Both the position numbers and the translations under genes were made by a program. A DNA stretch of 64,000 nucleotides from Phylloscopus collybita. Taxonomy: Eukaryota; Chordata; Aves; Passeriformes; Phylloscopidae. A model generated the notes under the pieces. The model was not told where the DNA came from. It worked only from the letters and a program-made list of their open reading frames with translations, and ran no database searches. The stretch lies in assembly GCA_027886175.1 (NCBI GenBank), contig JAJNNQ010000026.1, positions 19,870,001 to 19,934,000 on the forward strand, written 5' to 3'. This document shows positions 10,745-24,900 of the stretch, one piece after another; positions within the stretch are counted from its first letter, which is position 1; every line of letters starts with the position of its first letter.

Positions 10745-13556
10745 CTTAAATGTTGATGCAAAGTGTTCAGGCAATTTTTTTAACTCATGTCATCTTTTGC
10801 CTGTATGTTGGAGCCAGTGACCATTTCTTGATTAAAGCAAACTTAGTGAGATTTGGTTTTTTTGCACATGAAAAATGAATTTTTGATTGCTTTGATTGCT
10901 TCTATGCAGAGCAGAAATATTACAAACATTTTCAAGATTTTAGTGAAAGGTTCCATTTTATGCCTAGCTGCCATACATAGGCATAACATAAATGAAATAA
11001 TTCAGCAAACATCTTAAAAGTATAGCAAGTGGATCATATTAACTGTATTAGGAGCCACTTCTTAGCAGATTTACATTTACTTCAATGACTTCAGTGTGCA
11101 GTGTGGACCTGTAATGTAACTGAAGAATATAAGAAAAGCAATAGCAGCAGGAGCTTGATGAGGACAGGGCACACTGAAAATGCCAAAAGGTTCATCTATA
11201 GAGCAGAGAGCACTCTATAGAGTTGAGGAGATCTGACAACTTAAAAAATACTCAATTTTATAAAACAAATAAATACTAGAAATACTGAAGATGTAAATTT
11301 TATTTTCCTTATGTTAAAATAGTGACTAATTTCCTCTTTGCAACTTTCTTTCCCTATGTCACTTCTGAATGATCCATTTCCCTGCCTCAATGAAAATAGA
11401 TTTCTATTATTTTGCATGGGATATCCCATCTGCTATGGAGTCATATAAAATATATCTTTGTTATTACCTGCCTTCTGAAGTGTTTCAACATGTATGTTAT
11501 CTATTATTTCTGTTATTTTCTCCTGTGGTTAAGTGGACAAATGTCCTGTATACTGATTAAGAGTGATAGGGAAACCCTTCTTGGCACACAGACTCCATAG
11601 GTCAGGAGTTAATTCCCTGTTCCAAAAAATTAGGTAGTTTTCCCAAATCTTTATTTATGTGCTATGTATTTAATCCAGAGAACACTTACCATCCCTGCTC
11701 TTCTGCATGTAACTTTTCCATCAGGTAATCATGACTACTTACATTCATTGAGGACAGAAACTACAGTTACCTGGACCTTTTATAACCATTTCAAAACATG
11801 TCCTCTGCAACACTAATCTAAAGATGAGCACTTTACAGAAACACCAGGGAAAAAGGGAAACAAAGACAGGCCTCTAATATGGAAGAAAACTCAAAGTGCT
11901 GACTTTCTAAGCAACTTATCCCTATTCTAACAGACATAAAAGTGTTTCTACTCCCTGTCAAATTGAAACAGAGACTTTCAATTCGAATAGAGAGCAGGGA
12001 GAAAAAGAATAATTTGTTTGACAGAGCACATGAATGGGAATGGGGAACCTGGCAGATGAGGACAGAAGAAATGAGGCCACTCTGCTATGACAAGAAAGAC
12101 TAAAAAAAAAAAAAAAAGTCTATATTTAGCTAAATGCTTTTTCAATAAATTTTCACACATTATATTGGATGAACATAGAAAGGAAAACACCCAGGAATGG
12201 TATAAAGAACTTCATCACAATGGGAAAACTGAAACATGAACTACTCTACATCTCCAAAAATCTATTTTAATTCTGGAAATATATATTATAAGAATGCAAA
12301 TCTAATACAAGACTCTTGGTGTTTTAAATCAGTTTGTTAATTTTCTATTAGTGTGTGCACGGTCAGGCCAGGTTTTTTAACAGCATGCAAGACTGAACTA
12401 AATTTAAAACACAAATGAAGGAATATGGAGTTAAATGGAAAATATAATGAAACTTCACATACTATCAAAGGTAAATTGTAGTGAACTAGATGAAATCTTT
12501 TCTGATATGTAATTTTTTGTTAGGGAAAATACAAATCTGATCTATAAGTACTGCAATTAAAAAAAAAAAAAAAAAAGATGTGGCACCACCTGGAAACTTC
12601 TAGTTTATCTGGACAAAATGGATATCATTTTCAGAATTTTAAGGGGTAAGGAGCTACTAAAGAAAGGAGAGCACATGTTGAAAGTCAGACCAGGAAGCTG
12701 AAAAGAGACTACTCTTGAAGTGTCTCAAGTACTGGTCTTAAAAACTTGCAACTTAATTTGTGAAATAATAGCTATGTTACAGAGAAGATGGTGATAATAA
12801 TGGCTAGTGATGGACAGAGTTGGAGACCTCCTCAGGAAAATTAGGATGTCATGTCATATATTCGGAAATAAGATGAACAAGTCTAATATAAATATCTGCA
12901 ATAAGATGGGAATTTATGACACCTGTATGCACTCCTGTGCCCATGAGGTGTCTGTAAGCTCAAAGCAATAGGTCTGTAATGACTATAAGAGGCATATTTA
13001 ACAGAGAAATGGAAACATTGATGTTATTATATGAAACACTGCAAGACTTCACTAGAAAAGATGTGTGCAATGCTTAGCCAAAAAAGAAAAGATGAAAGAT
13101 TGAAATGAAGGAGTGTGCAAACAAGCTTTTAAAAAGGATGTGTGTGACATAAATAAAGGAAAAAATATGTTTCAGCTGTTAGATATGTGACAATGAAAAA
13201 AATGGGAAAAAACTTTCTATTAATAAATATATTAAGAATAGCCATAATTTCCTATTTCATCACTTTTCTTCTGCTCATCTGAGTACCCTAACGAATGAAA
13301 TATAGAATACTGACCTCTTCCACTCAAGTAGAATAAGTGCAACTATTTAAATAATGTGGAACATATTGTCTAAGAATCTATGTCAAAAAATACCTTATTT
13401 TTATGGTCAAGCCATCAGCCAGTGAGCCTAATCTCTAAATTAAAGCCCTGTGTTTGTCTGTACTGTGATCATAGGTGTGCCATATTTGAGGTGATACCTA
13501 TTTTGGAGCTTGCAAAGCTTGCTGCACTTCAAGATAAAAATCTGAACTAAGAGACA
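10745..13556. other. AT-rich non-coding DNA with short poly-A tracts
   Basis: Unique sequence with A runs at 12102-12117 and 12559-12576. Neither run follows a recognisable transcript or a polyadenylation signal at the right spacing, so I do not call retrocopies. Frames are 75 codons or shorter. Confidence 0.55.
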
Positions 13557-13585
13557 TTTGAGGGGTGCTTGCTGCACCCCTCAAA
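13557..13585. repeat. Perfect 12-bp inverted repeat (hairpin)
   Basis: TTTGAGGGGTGC at 13557-13568 and GCACCCCTCAAA at 13574-13585 are exact reverse complements around the 5-base loop TTGCT. A related 'cttgctgcacttcaag' lies about 45 bp upstream. The stem is too short for a canonical microRNA precursor. It could be a cruciform or the relic of a palindromic insertion. Confidence 0.9.
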
Positions 13586-16500
13586 AAAAGATTATATTAA
13601 GTGAGTCAAGAGTTTTAGACCAAAGCCATCAAAGTTCCAGTCTTTTAAAGAACATTTAAAATGCATTTGACAGAGTGGACCTAGAGCTTTCAACACAAAT
13701 ACAAAGGGATGTAGTTGTAGAGTATTTCATTATTTGGGAAGAACTAGCTTTGGAAGGCAACCAATTTCTCTGAAAATGTGGACTGTGAAAAGCTTCAGAA
13801 CTGAGAAATGACAGTTTTTATTTTGCATTTGTGTTGCCCATATCAGCCCAGGCTTGTTATCATAGGATGCTATCTTATAAATGATTAATAAATAAATATG
13901 TTGGCAGTGTAATCTTCCCTGTGATTTTAAATTCAGTAGAAAAATGAGATTGTGCACTTTTGTCTAAAGAATCACTGCATTTTGTTTATAAGCTGTGAGA
14001 TAATCACCATGATATTAATGATAATATCCAGTACAAGACCTACCTTTGGCTTACTATCAGTAATGGAACAATTACTGAAATACAGCACACAGCAGTGGCA
14101 GAAATGAAGCTGCAATCTGCACCTCAGTGATGAGGTCAGGCTATCATCTCCTCTGGAGCACATAACAAAATTAAAATGCTTGTCTGTCAGTCATATTTTT
14201 TTTTCTTCCCTGTGCTAGGTCACTGGCTTTCTTTGTATGCCCTCTCCCCACCCACAGATGTCTTTAACAAAAGGGCTGCTCAGTCAAAATTCATTGAGGA
14301 AGAACCCTAGGTAAAATAGCTTAGATCAGCCATCTAAATTTTTAAGTCATTAAAATCAAGTGATTTTTTATTGTCCTAAATGTTTTTTTGAATTCAAGAA
14401 GTAATGAATTCCCATCCCTAGATAAAACTTCTAAGTTCTCCTAGAAATTAAATAATTATAGTAGGAAAAATGCACTCTAAAAATAACCTAAGCCTTTATT
14501 TTTTCTTCTCCAAGATTACTACAATAGTATGTATTGCAATTTCTATTTTTCAGGGTAAACAACAAATTATTAACCATTATTCAAGTTTTTAATTATAAAT
14601 ACCTTAATTAATATGTGTCCCTCCTTGCTTTGCAAGACTGGGATAATAAATCCAACAAATTCTATTAACATATAAAATCTTTTTTTGTAATTGTCAAATG
14701 AACTTAATATTTTAATGCCTGTTCTAAGTATTGGGAGTTTTAATCTACTAGGTGTTAGAAACACAGACCCAGCTGTATTGTGAGCTTGGGCTATATAGGA
14801 ATTATCTTCTATGCCTCTAACAACTCATGAGATTTTCAGAGACATAATAACTCTGAAATTAAAAGCTTATTAATGTGTTTCATTTTCAGGAACCTGAAAT
14901 CAAAGAAATGTGAATAGCATGTCCACTATTTGATGATAATTTATGGTTAGAAATAAAGACAGCTGGACTCTTTTTTTTGGTCTTGCTGTTGTGGTTTTTT
15001 TATTATTATTATTATTTATTTACCCAAATTTCTACTTAGTGTCAATCAGTACTACAGATATTCAAATATATGTAGGGCAGGAACTGATTGCGTGTAGGAC
15101 ACCACTAGTAAAAACATCCCCTGAAACACTGAGTTGGATAGAGTCAGTTAAAAGTAATATGTCATACTTTAGGTTCTTTTAGGTTTGCTATTTTTGTTCT
15201 ATCTTTTATTTCTTTTTTTCCTAAAATAAAAGATGAGCCTTCTAAATTCAAAGTACATTGGAAAATCGTTATTTTTAGCTGCCATGGTTAAAATAATAAT
15301 AACATTAAAAGCTAGCTTATATGTGTTTTCTATAACCCCATGCTGATTGGCATTAAAAAAAGAATTAGAGGGCTAATGCAATCATTCAAGTCCTAGATTA
15401 TCATTTTCATTTTTTGTGTAATATATTTGAAGCCTAAAATATGTGGTCATTCTGTTTTAAAATATTGATAAAACACTAGCATTCTTCCAGTTCTCTAGAA
15501 CTTTTCTCATGTCCAGGACTTATTGAAAATCAACATTATTGGCGCATAAAAACACTTGCTCAGCTCTTTTAGTAGCTTTAGATTAAAGTTATTAATCCTA
15601 CTTCTTTGAAATATCTCACTTTACAAGGTGTTATTAAATATTTTCCTGAATTACTGTTGAAATTTAAAATATTTTGTGTTATTACACTACAAGACTGAAA
15701 AGAAACACTTATTAAATTGTTCTTTTTGCGTTATTTTTGAAAAAAACCCGACATTTTCACTTCATAATAAGTATTATAGGATATTTTTCCCCTAAGTATA
15801 TTGATACTTAAATTTCTTCTAATTCAATGCATCCTAGGTTCTGCCTTTTTTTTCCTTTGGTGCTTCTTGACAGTTTCCTACAAGTATTAGCAGTTTCATT
15901 ACTTACGAATTTTCCTCTTTTCTGCATTTATTTCTTAATTAGAATGTCCTTTATATATATATTTAGCTGACTTGACTGTTGTAGCTGTGCTGGTTTCAAG
16001 AATTTTCTCCTGCTAAAGTTTTAAATTTTGTCCTCACTTTCTTGCTTTCTATTTTCACTTCCCATCGATCCTGCAAGCAAACATTTTCTTTCTTCCTAAT
16101 TCTAGTAAATTGCAGTGAAAAAAAAGCAACTGCAAAGCAATAAATAGCAAACACCTATTCCTTACCAAAGTATAACCTGGTGTTAGCAATAGTGCAAAAT
16201 TCCAGAGAATAAGACTTGTACTTGTCTGGAGTGGTTAAAGAACCCAGCACATTTGCTGTAATCAACTCTCTCTGCCAGAGCAGAGTTAACTAAACTAAAA
16301 ATTCTCCATAAATTTTACTTCAATGGAATATCTTCTGAAAGCCAAAAGAGATAAGTAAAACTAATTATCTAAGCCTGTGTCCTACAGAAAGCTGTTTCCC
16401 CTTAATTCCTTTTTCTTTACTTTGGATCTTACGATGTACCAGATCATAATGGCAATGAGAATTTACAGACTGGAGTTTCCTAGGAACCCACAGCATTGAT

Positions 16501-18196
16501 ATTTATATCTTGCTAGTGATGTACACAGTTCTTTCCTTCAAAACTACTCTATCACATTTTTTTTTACATGATGGGCTACACTGTACCTGTAAAACAGAGC
16601 AAGGAAGTTGTCATGCTCCAGACTAGGAGATATCCTTCTCCTGAAGAAACGAGTGGCTGGACAGGAAAACGAGGAATTGGGGTTTACTGTCTGCTAGTTC
16701 TCAGACTGAAAAAAAAAAAGAAACCTATACAATCTCTAAAGAAGAAACATAGAACAAAAGATAGTTATGTAGATAAATGTCACCTCCTTATCCTGCAGTC
16801 AGGTTTCTTATTGCTTACTGGTAATTTAAAAGAATTTTTAAAAAGTGTTTCTGGCTATATCACAAGGTCCAAATTTCTAAATTTTAAAAGCTGTAATGAT
16901 TAAGCAGTGTAATTGTACCTACTTTAAGTTAACCTTTATTGATTTGTGTTTATTAAGGATCTCACCCACAATATAATCAAATGCAAAACTTTATAGAACA
17001 CATATACGAGGCAAATATGCCAAAAGGATTTTTTTCCTCTGTATTTTTTTCTCTACAGCTGAAAAAGCCTAACAGCTGTGCTTAGAATAAATTTCATGAA
17101 TCCAGATTACTGTGAAGAAAAATAAAAGCCTAGTGGCACATATATCTCTTTGCTTTCTCTCCATTTCTTTCATTCCAGAAATATTTTTGTCCAAAATCCT
17201 GCCAGCTGTGGGAGATATTGGTGCTGCAAAAAGTCAACATACCTCCAGTGCTGACTCTTCTGTGGTTTGTAACCACTCACTGACAACATTAGGATTGATC
17301 TGTAAAAAGATCAACAAAAGTAGATAGTTGCCAGTGGTGGGTCTCAATGAACCATTCTACCCTTCATTTTCTTCCTTTCAATGTCTTTTAAAGTAAAATT
17401 CAATGGTTAATCAATTTGAGGTTGTAGTAGGTGCTCTTGAATACATGACTTCTAACTTTCCAGAAGGATCTCAGCATTGTTCAGTATTCTATTTTTTATT
17501 TTCCTGCTGAGGATAATGAGCAACACAGAAATTAATATGTCTGAAGGGAAACTTAAACCTAAATGGATGACTGATACCTGTTTTTACTTCTGTCAAACAG
17601 ACACCTACCACTGCCACTTTTATTCATGTCACTGGCACTGGTGGTACCACTTATAGAACAAGGTCATATTTAATGCACGTCAGGCAAGGACACTCAAACC
17701 TTTTCAAAGTCTGGACTTCTTATGTGGAAAGTATTTTTGAACGCTGTTCATTACAGTATGCATGTAACTTATCTAATGTAGGATGAAATTAATCTCAATG
17801 TATAGAATCCACTGGTTTAATTTCCATTAGATTCTTTTTTCACCATTTCTTAATAAAAGTCAGATTTTTCCTGTCATAATCTTTCAAAGCACTTACTAGC
17901 ACATTGCCACACTTACCACAGCTGTCCCTTGTGTGTATCAAATGCAATGTGCTACTGCCTGTATTGTCTGTATCTCATATAAAATGTCATGCTGCTGCTG
18001 CTGTGCAGCCTGTCACCTGGGCTTAAGTACTTCCCTGTCATGGAGCTCACCTCTGACTGCATCTTGGCAGCTGCCAGCTCAGTCTTACAGGAACTGTGAC
18101 AAGAACTGTAATACGGAGCAAAATTTGTAAGGCATACCAAGGACAGAAACAACAACAACAAAAATTTGTGTATAAATCCACTTCTAACATAGCACC
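13586..18196. other. AT-rich non-coding DNA, nothing recognised
   Basis: About 4.6 kb of mostly unique sequence with a T/ATT tract near 14989-15020. The longest frames (79 and 111 codons, plus strand) have no domain signature. A CTG run of about five units lies near 17989-18002. Confidence 0.55.
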
Positions 18197-18218
18197 AAAA
18201 AAAAAAAAAAAAAAAAAA
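18197..18218 (+). repeat. Poly-A tract (22 A)
   Basis: An uninterrupted A run. No AATAAA lies shortly upstream and no gene is recognised before it, so it is listed as a homopolymer only. Confidence 0.85.
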
Positions 18219-19489
18219 TCCTTTAAGTAAGCTGAAGTTAAATGACCATGTCAAATAAAGGAGGTACCTGAAGTAATACTGAAGATGAATTTATGAGCAC
18301 AGCTCCAAAATTTTCACCCTTGCTTAAGTCATACATTGCCTTTAGCCTAGCTCCTCCAAACTTTGCCTTTATCAGGTCAGGTCTGATTTGTCATGTGACA
18401 GAAGCAAGACGTGGTTAGTAGCCTAGTGGTTAGGAATACTGTTCCTGAAAAATACTGTTTGTTTTCACTTGTAACAAGCCAATGTTTTGTTTTGTTCTGA
18501 TCTTATCTTCATAATTTTTAATTAATGAATCATCTAAAAACTAGAAGAAAAAAATTACAAACTTTCAAAAACTCAAACTTTTCCCCTTGAAATAGGAGTT
18601 TTCTGGCTTAAGTTCTTGCTGCTCTTAAAGTTATGCAAACATGCTTGAATCAAACACCTGCTGATCTTACTGGTCCTTTAATTTCATAAATAAAATATTG
18701 AAAGAGATGTGTTTTACCTTCTGGATCATCAGTTCTCATGTTATATTATATATATATAATGTATTACACATGCTGAAAAGCAGGTGACTTCAATTTTTTG
18801 TACAGCAGCATCCAGTTCTTTTGTATTACACATCTAGCTATTGAGTCTAAGGTGAGACTCATCAGATTAAATGATGCTTACAGTGTTTACATCTGAGTTT
18901 GTCACCCTAGATTGCCTTTATCAGTGGAGAGATATTGGCCATTTCGGTCTGTAATTAGTCTGGCCTGGTTTAGATAGCTGCCTTAAGATGCTATAAATTG
19001 TTTCCATTTCCCTGCAACTACTCTTATGTGAGAAGAGGCAGAGACTTGGTGGTGACATGCCCTAGGTGACTGTATCCTCCAATTCTCTATCATTCTTCCT
19101 TCAATTTCAGCTAAGAGTTAGACCAGCAAAAAGAAGATTAAACAACTTAATTGGGCAGAAGAAGCAATCTCTTTTGAGGCTCTCAAGGGGTCTGACTTCA
19201 TTCCATATAACCAATGTCCCCACTAAATTCAGGAACAGGAATTACAAAATTTAGGTGCAAAGAAAATGTCATGGATAAGTAAACAAAAATTTTTACTTCT
19301 GATTCCTCTCTGAATACAGATTGCTCAAAAAGCAACAGCTGACTGAAATACGATCCCACAGGGTTTGCAAATGTGCCTTTGCAGAACTCAACCAGTCCTG
19401 TGACACTGTATTGTCACAATATACCTACAAAAGGAACAGTCAAAAACCTACTTCAGATGGATTTGTACAGTGATAAGTTTTAAGAAGCT

Positions 19490-20600
19490 AAGGTCACCTC
19501 CACACACTTTTAGAAGTCCAGTGACACCAAAGCAAACAGGAGGATGAGTTCCTTCATGTCAGTACCACACAAGGCACCTCAGGAGGGTGTCAGCCCCTTA
19601 GACAGTGACTGAGATCCCTCAGTCAACAGGAGATGGTCTCCAGGCCCCCTTACAGACTGACAGTGGATACTGCCCATAGGGGTAGGGGATTCAGTGTGGG
19701 ATGCAGGGGGGAGCATTTGGATTGCAAAAGACTATTATGAGATAATTAGAGGACAAACCAAAGGAAAGGCAAGGGAGTGTTCTGGGTAGCTTGTGAAGTA
19801 ACAAGAATGGGAAAACAGAGATAAAGAGATAAAAAGGGCCAGGCACCTATCATCAGGCTGCTGGTCAATGGCTTCATTGGCCATTCACTATGTCTGATCT
19901 GTCCTGTACTCACATTAAGTTCTATTTTCTTACTATTTTTCTGAGTAAGATTTTATTTTCAGCATGCATGTATACATGGAGACCTGAATGCCAGCAGACA
20001 GGACTGCGGAGTGCAGGTCAGAGGGACCAAGTATCTCCTGTGCCATCAACTCGAGGCTGCAGTGGTACCTGCTGGAATGTGCTCACTAACTAACATCCAC
20101 CTGCACTAGCTGCTGAGTGTAACAGAGGCTTGGGGCAACTGTAGAGACCTGAGTGGTCTGAGAGGATACAGGTGACTAAACCAGGAACAGGGGAGATTGC
20201 AAAATGTGGGGGTCAGACTGACCAGCATCTTGTGTTTATGTGTATAAAGAAACTGGGAAAGCAGGGAATCCAGGGCCTGGGTAATGTGTAGACTGGGTAT
20301 TTAAAGGAGGGATCCATGCTATGTGGATAAATTGCCCAGTAACAGACCTTCATTCTGAGCTGATGGAGGTAGAAACACAAAGGCTGTCTGGGCTACCTAT
20401 ATTTGTGTGAGTGCTTCTGTCTTTGCTAATTTGTGTGGCCAGTGGTGTAAGTATGTACATACGTATTGTGGAAGAGTACACACGTGAGTGTGTGCCTATC
20501 CAGGACACGTGCATGGCTTGGTCTGGCTGCTGGCTGGACCTGCCACCATGGCACTGTGGCAGCCTCATCTCTGCCAGACTGAGATTCAGCAGCTTGCAGT
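19490..20600 (+). mobile_element. GC-elevated block, possible unclassified LTR element
   Basis: Base composition rises clearly above the flanks and low-complexity runs disappear. A TATA-like 'gataaaaagggccaggcacc' lies near 19829, and a second 'gggtatttaaaggagggatc' lies near 20296. Each is followed by mixed sequence, as in LTR promoter regions. I could not find matching terminal repeats, a primer site or coding remnants. An old LTR or an unrelated conserved GC block are both possible. Confidence 0.3.
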
Positions 20601-21845
20601 GAATTTTATATGCATTTGGCTTTATGTATTACTTAAATGGAATGTTATAAACAGTTATAAACTTACAGAGAAATGTGAGGAACAATTTCAATCCTTTGGT
20701 TCAGATGAGAATTTCTCTTATATGAGAGACAATTTCCTCAAATATCAAAACTCGAGGGATTCCCTCTGTGTTTTATAATACTTTTGTTCAAAAGCTGCAA
20801 TCTCTGAAAGACCTAGTTGTGAAGTGTGGGAATGAATTTTGTACTCCATTTTCATTGAAATAACTTTTGGTATTGGATAAAGCTGTGGACAGCCACTTCT
20901 TTAGTCTTTGCTATGCTGCTTATAAGTGTGGATTATTTGTGTAAACATTAAGTGAGTCATAGAAGTTTGGGGTTTGAAATAGAAGGGGGGAAATCTATCT
21001 TGAGAAAAGGAAAAATTCTGCAGAGAGGGGATTTTTAGTATAGCATTAAAAAAAACCCCTAAATCTACTTGCCATTTGAAATTGCAGCAAGCTATATACC
21101 CAGGACTTTCTAAAATGGGAAATCTATTTCTGTGTCTATATATCTGAGTTTTTTTACCACACCCATGATAATTACAATTTGGCACAATATGTTACTGAAG
21201 TTGGCTGTTGCAGTTATTTCTAGAAAAGAGTAAGCAATGAGAACAATAATTTCCATATCTTCTTTCAGAATAATAAAGGAAGCATTCCACAATAATTACA
21301 CTTTTTTACTGGACATTTTGTCCATTTTTTGCATTACATGTTATATGATGAGACTGATATGACCATTAGGTTATTTCAGTTTCTTTGAAAGATACACCAA
21401 TAGGAAGTAGCAAGCCACAGCCATCTGGCTTGTGTGAAAACAGAAACAAGTCAAAGAAAACCACTGGCTTAGTTACTGTATTCCTAACCTGATTATTTTC
21501 CCACTTCTATTCAAAAATATATGTAGTTAATTATTTTGGCATGATGGGAAGTCATTCAGTACTTGAAATCATCAAATTGGTCATATTAGGCTGAATCCAC
21601 ATCCATCTACCCATTTCCTAACAATGTCCAGAAAAGAAAGAATAAATGTATGTAACAATACTTAGTAATGCAAGTCCAGGCTGTAGCAGGGTGCAGGGAA
21701 TTCTAAACTCAGGGCTTAATCTTTCTCCTTGATAGCTCCTGATGGATTTGCCTTCTGTGAATGCATTTCATCGCTCTCTGAATCCATGCAAATATTTGGC
21801 ATCCACAGAATCTGTTGTTAATGACATCCATTGTTTCCATTTTAG
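20601..21845. other. Non-coding DNA, nothing recognised
   Basis: Unique sequence. Frames of up to 94 codons on the minus strand show no family features. Confidence 0.55.
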
Positions 21846-21936
21846 GTCATGATTGGAGAGGCCATTGTATCTCTCATTAACTTTTCTGTGGAAAATGGAT
21901 CACTATGCAAAATTAAAGTAACTCAAGAACTAAAAG
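21846..21936 (+). other. Candidate exon (91 nt), unassigned
   Basis: It is preceded by 'gtttccattttag' and followed by 'aaaag|gtaggc', an acceptable though weaker 5' splice site. Exactly one of the three frames is open throughout. It starts VMIGEAIVSLINFSVENG and ends KVTQELK. I do not recognise the peptide. Its phase does not join directly to the candidate at 5931-6025: that segment would enter this one in a frame with an immediate stop. Chance remains a real possibility. Confidence 0.27.
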
Positions 21937-24900
21937 GTAGGCATCAATAAAATAATTTGCAAGTAATCTAGTAAGCATGGGCTTTACACCTTCCCTCTGT
22001 AACCACACTGAAGACTGCCTTTGAAAACAAAGTTGTTTTAGTTTGACTGGCCTGAGCTACATGATGCCACATCACCTCTAGATAAGAGTCAGAGAGACAG
22101 CTAAATAAGTGCACATCTTCACTTAGAAATGCTTCCTTATGATCTGACCAAGAATTCACTGGCCCTCTGCAGACAAATAAGGAACAAAGCTGAGCTTTCC
22201 TTAAGGTCTGTCTCTGGTTTTGTGATAAAACCCCCCATCCCTTTATTCAGTGTCTATCCTAGTTAATTTATTTTTTGCCTCATCTTACTCTCTAGTGTTT
22301 GTTTGTATCAGATTTAGTTGTAAGCAAGGAGAGTATTTATTACTCCAATTACTTTATGAGATATTGCTAGGGAGAGAAGTCCTTGATTGCAAGGACCCAC
22401 CATACAGTTCACATAAACTTGTATTCATTCATTATTTTTTAAGGGGAAAAATGGCTTTCATTTCTGGTTGATAGAATTTATCTATGAGATGTGAAAATCA
22501 CAAATATATTCATCACAATCCTTCCTGTTCTGGTCCTGTTAATGGATGTGCATTCTCACAGTGATTGCATCCTTTTTCTATCAATTTATATAGAGAAATG
22601 ATATGTGCTTTTCTCTTAAATATTCTGAAAAAATATATTTTCAACTCAAAATCCTTCTCATACTATAATGAATCTATTTTATTACAGTTGAAAGCATGTA
22701 ACAATATGTCCATTTCTATTATATTAGAATTCAGTGCGAAATACCTTTTTATTAAAATATAGCATCTGCTTGTAAAGCAATATTCACTCTTACAGGGAAA
22801 ACAAAGAACCATACACCTGTGTCATTGATTTAACATTTGGAGTGACAAAAAATTTCCTTAAAAGGAGAGAGTAAATTGTTAAGGACTAAAAAAATGAATA
22901 AGGAAAAAAAAAATATCACACTGCTCACTTTTCCATTTACAACAGTAATTTGTATCTTCTAAATAAGGGTACTTCATTGCATTTCAACATAGTCAAATGT
23001 AAACATACATTTAACTATGCTCTTTTCCTCTGCATCAAAGCTCAGAACCATAGCCACATATGCCATAGAAATCTGCAGGTTTGGAGTGGGAGGATGTTAT
23101 ATGTAATTATCTCTCTCACCTCCATCTCTTTGGACTATCCATGACCATCCATTGGCAATGCTACCCTTCATAACCAGGTGAAAAGCTGCAGTGAAAGCTG
23201 TTTGTTTTCTGATTCAGTTCTGTGCCATTAGACTGCTGCCAGTCAGTAGCTCCAGTGATGTGTAGTGAAACCTCAGTTGTAAAATGCTGTGATAGTTATG
23301 TGATTTTTTTTATGGGATTATATTCTCTTCCAGATAGAGGAAAGGAATTTCTGTGGAAAAAGTTTATTGGAGGCTAACACATAAAAAAAATAAAAAAGGA
23401 AGGCTCAATCTTGCTCTCTCTGATGAGTGTCACAGGTCTTAAGAAGTGTCCAGCTGTGTTAGTGTGATGCAGAATCACATTTCCTTGAAGCTAAACCCAC
23501 AGTGTGATGGTGCTATAGGGACTGTCACCTCTGAGCCATATTCTATTAGTATATGTAACAGGAAGATCAGATAGCTGAGGACTGATAAATATTAGTAATG
23601 GATTCATCCCCTGGAATCCAGGAAGGGCTACAGCTGCCTGGCAAGCAAGGGGAGTGAGGCTTCCACAGCACCAGTCAGAAGGAGTAAAAGGAAAATTTGA
23701 CAGCGTAAACTGACAGCTGCTGACTCCAGGCTTTTAGTAGCCTAGCCAGTGCTATGCTGAGCAGCACACAGTGATAGTGGAAGAGTACAAACAAGTGGAC
23801 TGAACCAGAGAGTAAAAATTGCATGTAGTGTCTGAGAAAGGCCACTGATCCAAATTACTCCAGTGAAATGGATGTTAAGTGCTGCAGCAGTGTAAAGCAG
23901 TCCTCTTTTGTCTTACCAGCAGTTATCACATAAGAATACAGATCCCTCACTGACCTTCAGAGCCCAGAAATGGTACTCACAGTCAGCATGTAAGGACATA
24001 TAAACAACAAGATGGAGAAAAGCCAAATAGATGTTTATCTGACAAAATATTCTTGAGATTATGCCTAGCCACATTCTCCCAGTGATCCTGGAGGATTAAT
24101 TTTTCTTTCTCTTTTCCCATCTCTGAGTCAGAGCTTTGGCATGTCATACAAGACTGGAGGTATGGCACAGTGCAAGCAGAGAAAATACATGTCACTGCAG
24201 GCCAGAAACACTGTGACTGTAAGCAAAGGTCGTGGGACCTGTGGCTGTTTGATCCTAGCCAGTATCTAAGCACCAACACAGCCACTTGCTCCATCCATCT
24301 CCTTGTCTGCAGAAAGATACAGAGAAAATAAGGGCGAAAGAGAAAAAACCTGTGGGGTTGTAGGACATTTTAGTAAATTAAGAAAAGAGGGGGGAAAAAA
24401 ACCCATGCAAGAGATGCAGAGGCAATCACACACCAGCCCCATAAGTAGACAAATGTTCAGACAAGTCTGCAAGCACCGTTTTATTGATGAGCATGGCACT
24501 GCATGGTGTAAATTACCACTTTGGCCAGTTAAGGTCAGCTGTATGCAGTTGTGCTTCCTCCCAGATTCTTGCCCAGACCCAGCCTACCCTCTGCAGAGGG
24601 CAGAATGACTTAAAGAGAAAGCCTTGATGCTGCGCATAAACTGCTCAGCAGCAGCCAAAACACTGCGTTGGTGTTTTGCCACCAAGTTTGTGTTAGCTAC
24701 AAACATTGCAGGATGCTGATGCTGCTCTTCAGACTTTAGATCGCCCTGCCCACACCTGACTTGGTGTTCAGGTCTGCTTCCAATTTAAGCAAGATTGAAA
24801 TTTAAATATCAGGAAAAATGGGTGAGATTGTTACTCTTTTTTTGCAGGGGAGGCTTCTTTGGAGCCACTGTATGTCTTTGAAGAAGCTGACTGAAGATAG

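Noticed and set aside
10586..10774. Minus-strand frame rich in I and S
   Set aside because: It is a translation of the GATATA repeat.
17405..17440. let-7-like string 'tgaggttgtagtaggt'
   Set aside because: It does not match the mature let-7 order, and no precursor hairpin is visible around it.
17933..18218. Possible processed retrocopy ending in 22 A
   Set aside because: No polyadenylation signal, no recognisable gene and no target duplication were seen before the A run.
24303..24608. 101-codon plus-strand frame
   Set aside because: It overlaps minus-strand frames, has no motif and no splice or promoter context.
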